From the NCBI GenBank assembly GCA_002385985.1, contig DGEO01000037.1:78187-142186 (forward strand): DNA of 64,000 nt. The letters run 5' to 3'. The notes beneath the pieces were generated by a model. That model was not told the origin of the DNA. It searched no databases and was given only the letters and a program-made list of their open reading frames with translations. Source of the stretch: Anaerolineaceae bacterium UBA3924. GTDB taxonomy: Bacteria > Chloroflexota > Anaerolineae > Anaerolineales > Anaerolineaceae. Within the stretch, counting starts at the first letter, position 1; each line of letters opens with the position of its first letter. This document shows positions 34,379 to 43,053 of the stretch, in pieces. The position numbers and the translations under genes were made by a program.

Positions 34379-35980
34379 TCAGCGCAGGTAGTCTTCGGCC
34401 GCCCAGCCGGTCTGAGTGCCCGTGCTCACCCGCCACCAGTGGTACCCGGTGGCGTACACGCCGTTCAGGCCGTTGATCTGGTCCTGCACCACCAGCTGCG
34501 TTCCAGCGGGGATCGTCTGCAGCACGGGGTAATTGGTACCGGGCCCGGCGCGCAGGTTAATGACCTCCTGCGTGGTCACCGCCTGGCCCGCTTCGAAGCG
34601 AGTCGACTGTGCCATGGGCTGGACTTCGACCATCATCAGCGCGTTGGGCACCCCCCGCTCGCAGTGCCCGGTTTTCTTCCGGCTGACGGGGAAATCCTCC
34701 GGGTCCGGGGTGTAGGCCTGGCCGGATATGTGCCCGTTGTTGGAAGCATAGGGGATGAACACGTTTTCCAGGCGATCCCAGCACAGATCGGAGGGGTTGT
34801 TGACCACCTTGCCGTTGATCACCATGGTCGAGGAGCCGCCACCGTCCTGGTTGATGGCCCAGTCCGCGCCCAGCTTGTCCCGGGCGAACTCCCCCAGTTC
34901 TTCGAGCGTCATGCCGATGCTGTAGCCTTCCTTGCGTCCGTCCACCACGATGAAGTAAATATACTCCTCGTTCATGGCCACCGCGGTGCGCGGCTGCCGC
35001 CCGGTGTCCTTGCGGTAGGGAATCACCTCGCCGTTCTTCAGGAAGGTGTGATTCCCGCCGATGCTGGTGTAAGTCATCGACCAGTCTCCCCAGGCGGGGC
35101 CCTTCGACGGGTCGCATTCGACGTAGTGCGCGATTTCCATGGAGATGCGCACCTCGTCTCCCTTCTGCGCGTGCGACAGCAGGGACTGCCGCGCAGAGCC
35201 GGTGGCGGTGAGTACCACATGATCAAACTCGAGCGGCGTGCCGCCCTTTCCCTCGCGGACATCAACCACCTGCCCGGCCACGTACTGCGGATTCGGAGTG
35301 ACCATCAGCGGTTTGGTCAGTTGGATCACCACCTCCACCACCTCAGCTGTAGACGGCGTCCGCCTGCCCTTCTGAGGGGTGTAGATCACGAGGCTATTTT
35401 CAGGCGGTTCAGGCAGGTTGATGCCCTTGATATTCAGCGCAGTCCCATCACTAAGGCGGACCACCTGCTTCCCCGGGTCGTGGAAAACGCAGTCACCGAT
35501 GAACGCCTCTCCGTTCATTTTCCAGGCGAACCCGCTCCAGCCCATGTAATCGGTGAAGCGTTTGGCATACCAGCCGGACTGGATGACCCCGTTTTCCGGG
35601 TAAAGATAATCGGGCTTTTCAATATACGACCCGTTAATGGCCACCACCACATGGCTGCGCTTGCCCCAGGTCGCCTGGTCTGCCTTCGCGCCCAGGTCCA
35701 ACCAGTAATTCAGCGTATCTTCGCTGCGACTGACCATTCCCCGCACAGTTTCCATCCCCCCGCCCAGATAGCCGTTGGCGAGTGCAGTCTCAATGGTTAC
35801 CGTCGGGTTCTGGCGGTCCATGCGGGTGACGAAGGCGCGCACCGGCCCGGGGAGCACGTACTCACGGTATTCAATTCCCCGGCCCACAGCCTGCCAGCCA
35901 TCCTCCGCTGTGACGGCTGCAGTGGGGATCGGTAGAAGCAGTGACAGGAGGATGACGATCAGGACTGTGCGATAAACCAT
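34379..35980 (-). CDS. Secreted phosphodiester glycosidase (NAGPA/DUF2233) with SH3 domain
   Basis: A 533-residue exported protein with a signal peptide (residues 1-22, ending near TAAVTAEDG). The catalytic domain belongs to the NAGPA-like phosphodiester glycosidase family, with the signature RTAVAMNEEYIYFIVVDGR and the INQDGGGSSTMVINGKVVNNPSD block (about residues 330-405). A bacterial SH3-type domain follows at about 465-533 (VINLRAGPGTNYPVLQTIPAGTQLVVQ), likely binding cell wall. The substrate may be a wall or capsule sugar phosphodiester. Stops of this gene and comM form TGATCA back to back. Its leader contains an unexplained terminator. Confidence 0.9.
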   Translation of the reverse strand: MVYRTVLIVILLSLLLPIPTAAVTAEDGWQAVGRGIEYREYVLPGPVRAFVTRMDRQNPTVTIETALANGYLGGGMETVRGMVSRSEDTLNYWLDLGAKADQATWGKRSHVVVAINGSYIEKPDYLYPENGVIQSGWYAKRFTDYMGWSGFAWKMNGEAFIGDCVFHDPGKQVVRLSDGTALNIKGINLPEPPENSLVIYTPQKGRRTPSTAEVVEVVIQLTKPLMVTPNPQYVAGQVVDVREGKGGTPLEFDHVVLTATGSARQSLLSHAQKGDEVRISMEIAHYVECDPSKGPAWGDWSMTYTSIGGNHTFLKNGEVIPYRKDTGRQPRTAVAMNEEYIYFIVVDGRKEGYSIGMTLEELGEFARDKLGADWAINQDGGGSSTMVINGKVVNNPSDLCWDRLENVFIPYASNNGHISGQAYTPDPEDFPVSRKKTGHCERGVPNALMMVEVQPMAQSTRFEAGQAVTTQEVINLRAGPGTNYPVLQTIPAGTQLVVQDQINGLNGVYATGYHWWRVSTGTQTGWAAEDYLR

Positions 35981-36466
35981 GAATGTTCTCCCGGGGCCGC
36001 CATAGAATGAATTTTCTAGATATTAGTATAGGCCGTAAAGCCGGTTCTGAACCTTAAAATTCCGATCCAGCATGCCTGGCGGCGTTCCCGATAATTTCAC
36101 GCCTGCATATGCTAACAAAAACCCCGGCCGGAGGCAACCGGGGCCGCGTGAATAATGCTGCATTTCTTCACGATGCAGGGAAAAAATATTGGCAATCTTC
36201 AGAATTCCGGATATCATTGGGGAAAGAAGCTTTGTTTACACATACCGGGGGGATCGTCTGTAATTTTCTTAACCTACAGGACGGGATCGGCAGCAAATAA
36301 TCAAATTTTTACTCTTACTTTTTTTACGGCAAGTAATCAAAATCACAGCAGCGGACCATTAGCGGTGCTGTCCTTGCCCGGGTCGTAATTCAGAAATCAT
36401 ATCATTATTCAGGAAGACTGGCCGCCCGACCAGACCGGGCGTACCAGCGATGAAAGGAGCCCGTTC
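35981..36466. promoter_or_regulatory. Divergent, AT-richer intergenic region glycosidase / NYN gene
   Basis: A 486 bp gap with noticeably lower GC than the neighbours. It holds a minus-strand intrinsic terminator (listed separately), a stem CTGCAT/ATGCAG at about 36158-36178, a weaker stem around 36250-36290 built on CTGTA/TACAG, and a possible weak plus promoter (TTGCCC at 36374-36379). Short open frames present here lack ribosome sites and look spurious. Confidence 0.5.
36110..36146 (-). terminator. Orphan minus-strand terminator in the glycosidase leader
   Basis: CCCCGG-TTGCCTCCGG-CCGGGG followed by TTTTTGTT on the minus strand. No minus-strand gene lies upstream within the gap, and the glycosidase ATG is about 130 bases downstream. 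It may be an attenuator or the end of a small RNA. Confidence 0.7.
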
Positions 36467-37306
36467 ATGGGGTCTAGCAGGATGAGTAATAGTAAAGTCG
36501 GAGTATTTGTTGATGTAGCGAATATGTACATGAACGGCGGGCCCAAGATGCAGTACGATGTGCTGCGTGATTTCGCCTGCCGGGACGGCGCAGAGCCGGT
36601 GCGCCTGAACGCCTACGTGACCTACGACGCGGAACGCGCGGAGACGGACGAAACCTACCGCAAGGGAACCCAGAATTTCCACTCCGCCCTGCGCGAAATC
36701 GGCTACAAGGTGATCGTCAAGGATATCCGCTGGTACCAGGACGAATCTGGGACTCGCTTCGGCAAAGCCAACGCCGACCTGGACCTGGCCGTCGACATGC
36801 TGCTGCAGTCGCAGAACCTGGACCGGCTGCTGCTGGCCAGCGGAGACGGTGATTTCGTCCAGGTGATCAAAGCGCTGCAGAACCGGGGCTGCCGGGTGGA
36901 AGTGGTTGCCCTGGACAATGTCTCAGCCAAGCTGCGCCATGAAGCGGATTATTTCCTCTCCGGCTACCTGATCCCGGACCTGATCCCCTCCATCTCCCCG
37001 AAGCCTGATGCGGCCCCCTGGGGTGAGATCGGCTCGCGGGTGCGCGGCTGGTGCTACTGGCACAGCGATCAGGGTTACGGGTTCATGCGCTACATCAAAT
37101 ACATCGGCCCGGGCCTGTGGGTGACCGACACCCGCCACCCCGATTCGCCTTACGGTACGGCCTTTTTCCATGATTCCAACCTGCCGGATTTTATCCGCCC
37201 CTCGCTGTTCCCCAGCCGCAACCTGATCTTCGAGTTCGAGCTGATCAAATCCGAGCGCGGCGCCGGAGTCCAGGCGATCAATATTGAACTGGCCAGCAAA
37301 TTCTGA
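36467..37306 (+). CDS. NYN-domain nuclease fused to a cold-shock domain
   Basis: A 279-residue protein. Residues 8-170 form a NYN (LabA/DUF88, PIN-like) domain with the expected acidic residues: D16 in VFVDVANMY, D104/D106 in NADLDLAVDM, and D127/D129 in SGDGDF. Residues 190-279 match a cold-shock domain: GWCYWHSDQGYGFM aligns with RNP1 and AFFHDSNL with RNP2, followed by a typical last strand (FEFELIKSERGAGVQAINI). The predicted activity is Mg-dependent RNA cleavage guided by the nucleic-acid-binding domain. AAAGGAG lies seven bases upstream of the ATG. It has its own terminator. Confidence 0.85.
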   Translation: MGSSRMSNSKVGVFVDVANMYMNGGPKMQYDVLRDFACRDGAEPVRLNAYVTYDAERAETDETYRKGTQNFHSALREIGYKVIVKDIRWYQDESGTRFGKANADLDLAVDMLLQSQNLDRLLLASGDGDFVQVIKALQNRGCRVEVVALDNVSAKLRHEADYFLSGYLIPDLIPSISPKPDAAPWGEIGSRVRGWCYWHSDQGYGFMRYIKYIGPGLWVTDTRHPDSPYGTAFFHDSNLPDFIRPSLFPSRNLIFEFELIKSERGAGVQAINIELASKF

Positions 37307-37318
37307 TAGAAAACATTA

Positions 37319-37352
37319 CTCGCCGGCGGGTCACCACCGGCGAGATTTTTTC
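37319..37352 (+). terminator. Terminator of the NYN-CSD gene
   Basis: An eight-bp stem CTCGCCGG/CCGGCGAG followed by ATTTTTTC. Its end touches the stop codon of the convergent ABC permease. Confidence 0.9.
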
Positions 37353-38547
37353 AGGCATCCGTCCGGCGGAACAGCCAGGCGCCGGCCGTGAAGAAGAGCA
37401 GCGCATAACCCAGCAGCACTGCGGCAGGCAGCAGCGCCGAACCCAGCCCCTGGCCCCGGATCAGGATGTTCTGGAAACCTTCCACCGCCCAGGCGGAAGG
37501 CAGCACCTGCCCGATCTGCGCAAAGACCCGGCCCGTGGATTCCAGCGGGAACATGGCGCCGCCCAGTGCAGAGAAGAGGAACATGGTGGCCATGGTGTAC
37601 AGGATCACCTGCTCTTCCTCCCGGGCAGCCACTCCGATGAGCACACCCAGCCCCGCCAGCCAGATCGCCGCACACACCATGATGAGGAGCACAGCCAGGG
37701 GTTCGCGCAGGTAGTCAACCCCCAGAGCGAGCTGGCCGAACAGAACCAGCAGCGCTTCCTGCGCCAGGACCAGAATGAAGATCGCCAGCCCGTGCCCGGC
37801 CAGGATGCTGCCGCGGCTCAGCGAGGTGGTGATCAGGCGCTGGAAGGTCTTGTTCCGCCGCTCGGCTGTCAGCAGGCTGGAGGACGAAACAAGCCCGAAG
37901 ATGGCGAACATGACCAGCATCCCGGGCGAGGACTGGTTGTAGGGATTGGTCACCCGCTCCAGCTCGCCGTAGGGCGAGACCTCCACCCGCAGGGCTGGCC
38001 GGTCAGCCTCATCCAGCACCCGGGCGAACACGTCCAGCAGGGCGGCGTCATGCGCTGCCGGCCCGCCGGAAGAGACGGGCGATTCCGCCGTCTCAACGAT
38101 CATCCGGGCAGCTTCCGCCGCGCCGGTTATCTTCAGCCATGCCTGGCTCACCGGCGCGCGGACCAGATCTTCCTGCACCCCGCCGGAGGTGATGACCTCC
38201 ACCTTCAATGGGCTGCCCACGAACAGCGAGCCGGAAAACCCGGCCGGAACCACCACCAGGGCGTCCAGCTCACCGGACTGAACCTGCGAGAGAGAATCCG
38301 CTTCATCCAGGTTGACCGGCTGCGCCCATCCGCCGGCCTCGACAAGCTGCCAGAAGCGCGCGGCGGGAACCCCGCCGTCACGATCGACCCAGGCCAGGCT
38401 GATCCGCACGTCTTCTTCCGCACCGCCGCCGAAGGCAAAGCCCATGAAGACGGTGAACGCCAGCGGCATCAGCACCATGAACAGCAGCGACCTCCGGTCG
38501 CGAACCACCTGAAGAATATCTTTAAGGGCCAGATCGAGGATGCGCAT
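37351..38547 (-). CDS. ABC-2 type transporter permease
   Basis: A 398-residue permease of the ABC-2 (YhgE/DrrB-like) class: one membrane segment near the N-terminus, a large extracytoplasmic domain (about residues 45-190), then five or six membrane segments in the C-terminal half. MRILDLALKDILQVVRDRRSLL is the typical cytoplasmic start. A near-perfect AGGAGGTG precedes the ATG. It follows a second, similar permease and an ATPase gene, and together they form a complete exporter. The substrate is unknown. Confidence 0.9.
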   Translation of the reverse strand: MRILDLALKDILQVVRDRRSLLFMVLMPLAFTVFMGFAFGGGAEEDVRISLAWVDRDGGVPAARFWQLVEAGGWAQPVNLDEADSLSQVQSGELDALVVVPAGFSGSLFVGSPLKVEVITSGGVQEDLVRAPVSQAWLKITGAAEAARMIVETAESPVSSGGPAAHDAALLDVFARVLDEADRPALRVEVSPYGELERVTNPYNQSSPGMLVMFAIFGLVSSSSLLTAERRNKTFQRLITTSLSRGSILAGHGLAIFILVLAQEALLVLFGQLALGVDYLREPLAVLLIMVCAAIWLAGLGVLIGVAAREEEQVILYTMATMFLFSALGGAMFPLESTGRVFAQIGQVLPSAWAVEGFQNILIRGQGLGSALLPAAVLLGYALLFFTAGAWLFRRTDA

Positions 38548-38559
38548 AATCCACCTCCT

Positions 38560-39822
38560 TTATGCGAACCGCCGTCGCAGCAGCAGCCATCCGGCAGTGA
38601 ACAGAACAGCGCCAAAAGCCAGCGAAACCATTACGGTCGTCCCGGCATCCGCCAGCGGAGCGCTGTCCAGCGCCTGCCGCCAGCCCTGCAGCGCCCAGGC
38701 CTGCGGGAAGATCCGGTTGATGCGTATGAAGGCAACCGGCAGGCCTTCAAACCCGGCGGTCATCAGCCCGCCCAGCATGCCGCTAACGCTCAGCACCCCG
38801 CCGATCACAGGGCCGGCCTGGCGGTAGTCACGCACAAAGGCAACCACCAGCAGGCTGAACCCGGCCGCAGCCCCGGCCATGCCCAGCAGCGCCAGTGCCA
38901 CCCACGGCCAACCTCCCCAACGGATGCCAAACAGCAGCGAGGACAGCCCCACCAGGATCAGACCCTGCACCACCGCGGTCAGGAACACTGCCGCCAGCTT
39001 CCCGCTGAAAATGGTTGCTTTACGGGCCGGGGTGATGAACAGGCGTGCCAGGGTGCCTTCATGATCCTCTTTGAGGATCGAGAGCGCCGTGGTGACCGAG
39101 CCGAAGAAGACGAAGAACACCATCATTCCGGCCATGATGTTCGCCAACAGCCGGGTGAGGTCGCTCTCTTCTCCGGCGGGCAGATCTATACGCCGGAAGG
39201 TCAGCGCCGGGTTCTGCCCGTGGTTCAGGTCCGACTGGGTGCGGGCGTACCATTCGGCATACCCCTGCGCCAGCACGGCCTGACGGACCGCATCCAGCTC
39301 GATGCCTGTTTCAGCAAAGACCGCCCCGGCAGCCTCCAGTGCCTGACCTGCCCCGGTCACCCCGCCGGTGAAGATGCCCAGCAGGTAGCGGAGCAGGCTC
39401 GGCCCGACGGTTTTCGTGGGATCATGCAGCACACGCAGTGCGGCGTCACCGCCGGGCCGGGTCAGCGCGGCTGTGAAATCCGGGGGGATGATCACCACCG
39501 CCTGAGCATCACGTGCTTCCAGCGTTCGCATCGCGTCCGCTTCCGTCGCAGCCGCCTGCACGATCAGCCAGTCCGGCATGCGCTCGTCGGCCAGATAATC
39601 CACCAGAGCGGACCCCAGATCGACGCTCCCTGCTGGTGGCTGGTCCAGGTCCACGACCAGAACACGGAACTCTGGCAGCGCTGCCTGTCGGCCGGAGAGA
39701 CCCCCGAAGGCCAGGTAGAGAATGCCGGTGATCAGCAGCGGTACGCCCACCATCATCCCCAGATCGAACTTGCTGCGGAAGGCCTGAAGCAGGTCCTTCA
39801 AAGCGATATCTACAGCTCTCAT
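38560..39822 (-). CDS. ABC-2 type transporter permease
   Basis: A 420-residue permease with the same layout as its downstream neighbour: a cytoplasmic MRAVDIALKDLLQAFRSKFD start, TM1, an extracytoplasmic domain of about 180 residues and a C-terminal group of membrane segments. The ATG at 39822 has GGGGAGG seven bases upstream; a GTG 18 bases earlier was rejected because it would place the ribosome site within the gene. The two permeases probably form a heterodimer. Confidence 0.9.
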   Translation of the reverse strand: MRAVDIALKDLLQAFRSKFDLGMMVGVPLLITGILYLAFGGLSGRQAALPEFRVLVVDLDQPPAGSVDLGSALVDYLADERMPDWLIVQAAATEADAMRTLEARDAQAVVIIPPDFTAALTRPGGDAALRVLHDPTKTVGPSLLRYLLGIFTGGVTGAGQALEAAGAVFAETGIELDAVRQAVLAQGYAEWYARTQSDLNHGQNPALTFRRIDLPAGEESDLTRLLANIMAGMMVFFVFFGSVTTALSILKEDHEGTLARLFITPARKATIFSGKLAAVFLTAVVQGLILVGLSSLLFGIRWGGWPWVALALLGMAGAAAGFSLLVVAFVRDYRQAGPVIGGVLSVSGMLGGLMTAGFEGLPVAFIRINRIFPQAWALQGWRQALDSAPLADAGTTVMVSLAFGAVLFTAGWLLLRRRFA

Positions 39823-39854
39823 GCCATACCTCCCCTTCACGCTCTGTCCAGGGC

Positions 39855-40799
39855 CTAATCCCGCAGTGCCCGGCCGGTCAGGTGCAGGAAGACGGTTTCC
39901 AGGTCCGGCTGCTGGACTCGCACCGAAAGCACGCGAACGCCGCGGGCGCTGGCTGTCTCGAATATCGGCGGCAGCACGGCATCTGCGTCGTCTACCAGCA
40001 GCGTGACCGCGCCGTCCCGTGCCTGCACGTGATGAACGCCGCGCAGCGTGCTCCAGTCGCCGGCCGCCAGATCCGATTTTCCCTGCACCTCCAGTTCCAC
40101 CCGGGTCTGCTCGCCGACCAGGCGGATCAGCTCCCGGGCTGTCCCGCAGGCGATAATCTCACCCCGGTCCATGATGGCGATCCGGTCGGCCAGCTCCCGC
40201 GCTTCTTCCATATAGTGGGTGGTGTACAGGACAGTCACCCCCTGCCGGTGCAGCTCCAGAACGCTGTCCAGGATGTGGCGGCGGCTCTGCGGGTCGATCC
40301 CCACGGTCGGCTCATCCATGATCAGCACCTTCGGGCGGTGGAGAAGCGCAGCACCGATGTTGATCCTGCGCTTCATCCCGCCCGAGAACGTCCCCACCTT
40401 GCCCTTCTGCCGCGCGGACAGGCCCACCAGCTCCAGCACCTCATCCACCCGCCGGTTGAGCTCCTTGCCGCGCAGCCCGTACATCTTGCCCCAGAAAGCC
40501 AGGTTTTCACGGGCCGAAAGGTCCGGGTAGAGCGCCACGTCCTGAGGCACAACGCCCAGCGAGGCTTTCGCCAGGCTGCCTTCGCTCAGCACGCTGTGCC
40601 CGTTGATGCGCGCTTCCCCGGCGGACGGCTGCAGCAGCCCGGACAGGATCGAGATGGTGGTGCTCTTGCCCGCGCCGTTCGGCCCCATCAAACCGAATAT
40701 CTCCCCTGAAGATACGGTGAAGTCGATGCCGCGGACCGCTTCCACCGGCCCGTACGATTTGCGCAGCTCGCGCACTTCAATCGCGAATGTCTGGGTCAT
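39855..40799 (-). CDS. ABC transporter ATP-binding protein (DrrA/CcmA type)
   Basis: A 314-residue ATPase with Walker A GPNGAGKS, Q-loop (VVPQDVALYPDLSARENLAF), signature FSGGMKRR, Walker B VLIMDEPTVGIDP and an H-loop (TTHYMEEA). The C-terminal extension is typical of ABC-2 drug or polysaccharide exporters. The GGAGG upstream of its ATG overlaps the stop codon of a tiny membrane-protein gene, so all four genes form one operon. Confidence 0.95.
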   Translation of the reverse strand: MTQTFAIEVRELRKSYGPVEAVRGIDFTVSSGEIFGLMGPNGAGKSTTISILSGLLQPSAGEARINGHSVLSEGSLAKASLGVVPQDVALYPDLSARENLAFWGKMYGLRGKELNRRVDEVLELVGLSARQKGKVGTFSGGMKRRINIGAALLHRPKVLIMDEPTVGIDPQSRRHILDSVLELHRQGVTVLYTTHYMEEARELADRIAIMDRGEIIACGTARELIRLVGEQTRVELEVQGKSDLAAGDWSTLRGVHHVQARDGAVTLLVDDADAVLPPIFETASARGVRVLSVRVQQPDLETVFLHLTGRALRD

Positions 40800-40808
40800 G
40801 GCTGCCTC

Positions 40809-40979
40809 CTATAAGATGACCAGCGCCAGGCAGACCAGGCTGATTCCCTGCAGGAAGATCAGGTCAATCGGGCTGCCCACACCGAGGATGTTCAAAACCA
40901 GTGCCGCCACCGCGGCGGCCAGTCCGACTGCTTTGAAGACCAGAATCACCAGCTGGCCGGGTTTTTCTTTCGCTTCCAT
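40809..40979 (-). CDS. Small hydrophobic membrane protein of the ABC operon
   Basis: A 56-residue protein that has not been matched to a family. It starts MEAKEKPGQLV and then forms two hydrophobic segments (about residues 9-30 and 37-56) around a short LGVGSPID turn. Support for it being real: an ATG with AAGGGG about nine bases upstream, no stop until TAG at 40811-40809, a charged N-terminus with a membrane-like remainder, and a stop that overlaps the Shine-Dalgarno of the ABC ATPase gene. It may be an accessory subunit or sensor for the exporter. Confidence 0.72.
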   Translation of the reverse strand: MEAKEKPGQLVILVFKAVGLAAAVAALVLNILGVGSPIDLIFLQGISLVCLALVIL

Positions 40980-41067
40980 TTCTGCACACCCCTTTCGTCC
41001 AGTTTGTTCGCTGTCAGAATACCGGGACTGGAGATTGATTCCATCGCCCCTCCGGTCAGCGCGGGAT

Positions 41068-41091
41068 TGTACGTTTGGACAATGTACGTTC
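41068..41091. promoter_or_regulatory. Direct repeats between ABC operon and two-component system
   Basis: Two copies of TGTACGTT (41069-41076 and 41084-41091) with a 15-base period lie in the divergent region, upstream of the kinase -10 and upstream of the ABC operon. NarL/LiaR-type regulators bind paired repeats, so this is a candidate site for the adjacent response regulator. A TACAAT on the minus strand overlaps it. Confidence 0.4.
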
Positions 41092-41109
41092 TGCCGTTTC
41101 CGGGATGGG

Positions 41110-41115
41110 TATAAT
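41110..41115 (+). promoter_or_regulatory. -10 element of the two-component operon
   Basis: A perfect TATAAT lies 35 bases before the chosen kinase start. No clear -35 is found, which fits an activator-dependent promoter. Confidence 0.5.
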
Positions 41116-41149
41116 GAAAATGCCGGTCCGATTATTCGAAAGGGGGAGA

Positions 41150-42382
41150 ATGGTCTTCAGATTCCGCTCGCTGGCTTCGCAGAGCAGCCTCACTGCCCGG
41201 CAGGCGATCCCCTTCTTCCTGATGGTGACCCTGGCCATCGCCGGGTACTCCGCCGTGCTCCTGTTCACCCGGTCCGCCGCGTGGAATCCCGGGCAGGCCG
41301 CCGTATTCGTCATCCTGGTCATCCTGCACATCGCGCTGCACTGGCTCAGCCCGTGGATGGCGGTCGCCAATTACCGGGTCACCTTCCTCTATCTGGCCGT
41401 GCAGGGTGCGCTGGCGTTTACGCTGGTGATGGTCGCCAGGGAGCATGACCTCTCATATGTCCTGTTCCTGTCCGTGATCGGCGTGACTGTGGGACTGCTG
41501 CGCAGCAGAATCCCCCTGGTGGCGGCCGGAGTCGGCATCGCTCTGGCGCTCTCCGGCCTAAGCCTGTACCTGATGGCCGGGCCGGCTGCGCTTCGCGAAT
41601 GGGCCGTCTCGCTGGCCCCGTTGACCCTCTTTGTGGTCATCTATGTCCTGCTGTTTGTCCGCCAGAACGAAGCCCGCGCCCGGGCGCAGCAGCTGGCGGA
41701 AGAGCTGGAGGCCGCCAACCGCCAGCTCAGCGAGTACGCAGCCCAGATTGAAACCCTGACCCTGACCGCCGAACGCCAGCGCATGGCCCGGGAACTGCAC
41801 GACACGCTGGCCCAGGGGCTGGCCGGGCTGATCCTGCAGCTGGAAGCCGCCAGTTCTCACCTCTCCAATGGGCGGGAGGAAAAAGCCCAGTCCATCATCC
41901 AGCAGGCCATGCAGCAGGCCCGGGACACGCTGCACGAATCCCGGCGGGTGATCGATGACCTGCGCGCCGCCGGCTATCCGGCCGGGGACTGGGCGAACGC
42001 CGTCCGCCAGGAGGTCGAGCGCTTCACCTCCACCACCGGAATCGCCTGCCAGCTGGACCTGGACGTGTCCTCGCCGCCGCCACCAGAGTCCGGCGAGCAC
42101 ATCCTGCGCATCATCAGCGAGGGCCTGACCAACATCGCCCGCCACGCCCGGGCCACTCAGGCGCGCCTGTCCCTGGAAAACCGGAATGGGGAGTTCATCC
42201 TGCAGCTGGAGGATAACGGCTGCGGGTTTGAGCTGCCCTCCAGCGGCTTCATTCCCGGGCATTACGGCCTGCTGGGGATGCGGGAGCGTGCCCGCATGGC
42301 CGGCGGGGACTTGAGGGTCACCAGCCAGCCCGGCAGCGGCACGCGGCTGGAAGTGCGCCTTCCCCGCCACGAGGGGGAATGA
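41150..42382 (+). CDS. NarL/LiaS-type sensor histidine kinase
   Basis: A 410-residue kinase with five or six membrane segments (residues 20-172), a coiled-coil linker (about 172-208), a HisKA_3 dimerisation domain with the phospho-acceptor H217 in RELHDTLAQGLAGL, and an HATPase_c domain (ISEGLTNIARHA; DNGCGFE; GLLGMRERA). The ATG at 41150 was chosen because it follows the TATAAT at a sensible distance and has AAAGGGGGAG upstream. With almost no extracellular loops it resembles intramembrane-sensing kinases for envelope stress, and the divergent ABC-2 exporter fits that idea. Confidence 0.92.
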   Translation: MVFRFRSLASQSSLTARQAIPFFLMVTLAIAGYSAVLLFTRSAAWNPGQAAVFVILVILHIALHWLSPWMAVANYRVTFLYLAVQGALAFTLVMVAREHDLSYVLFLSVIGVTVGLLRSRIPLVAAGVGIALALSGLSLYLMAGPAALREWAVSLAPLTLFVVIYVLLFVRQNEARARAQQLAEELEAANRQLSEYAAQIETLTLTAERQRMARELHDTLAQGLAGLILQLEAASSHLSNGREEKAQSIIQQAMQQARDTLHESRRVIDDLRAAGYPAGDWANAVRQEVERFTSTTGIACQLDLDVSSPPPPESGEHILRIISEGLTNIARHARATQARLSLENRNGEFILQLEDNGCGFELPSSGFIPGHYGLLGMRERARMAGGDLRVTSQPGSGTRLEVRLPRHEGE

Positions 42383-43038
42383 GCATGGCCTGCATTCGCA
42401 TCCTGATTGCCGATGACCACCTGATCGTCCGCCAGGGCCTGCGCATGATCCTGGAAACCGAGCCAGAGTTTGAACTGGTCGGGGAAGCCGCTGACGGCGC
42501 GGAAGCGGTGCGTCTGGCCGCGGAGCGTCGCCCGGACGTGATCCTGATGGATATGCGCATGCCGGTGATGGACGGCCTGTCAGCCATCCGGCGGCTGCAG
42601 CAGGAACAGCCTGATACTGCCGTGGTCATCCTGACCACCTACAACGAAGACGAGCTGATGGTCCAGGGGCTGCGCGCCGGCGCGCGCGGGTTCCTGCTCA
42701 AAGACACCGACCGCGACACCCTGTTCCAGACCATTCGGGCGGCGGCGCGGGGTGAAACCCTGCTCCGGCCCGAAGTTGTCAGCCGGCTGCTGCAGCACAG
42801 CGCCGGTCAGGCCGGTTCGGGCGCTGGCAGCGGGGTGCCCCTCACCGAAAGGGAGATCGAAGTGCTCGAAGCCGCAGCAAGCGGGGCGCGCAGCAAGGAA
42901 ATTGCCCGCCAGCTGGGCATCTCAGAGCGCACGGTCAAAGCCCATCTGGCGAGCATCTATAACAAGTTCGGGGTGGATTCCCGGGCAGCGGCCATCGCCG
43001 TGGCCGCGCAGCGCGGGTATCTGCCCGCCAGACGCTGA
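42379..43038 (+). CDS. NarL/LuxR-family response regulator
   Basis: A 219-residue regulator with a receiver domain (acidic pair DD at residues 12-13, phospho-acceptor D58 in VILMDMRMP, T86 and K108 equivalents) and a LuxR-type HTH (LTEREIEVLEAAASG ... ISERTVKAHLASIYNKFGV). The ATG overlaps the kinase stop (ATGA). A likely target is the divergent ABC-2 exporter operon. Confidence 0.95.
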   Translation: MSMACIRILIADDHLIVRQGLRMILETEPEFELVGEAADGAEAVRLAAERRPDVILMDMRMPVMDGLSAIRRLQQEQPDTAVVILTTYNEDELMVQGLRAGARGFLLKDTDRDTLFQTIRAAARGETLLRPEVVSRLLQHSAGQAGSGAGSGVPLTEREIEVLEAAASGARSKEIARQLGISERTVKAHLASIYNKFGVDSRAAAIAVAAQRGYLPARR

Positions 43039-43053
43039 TTATTCCGCCCGGGT

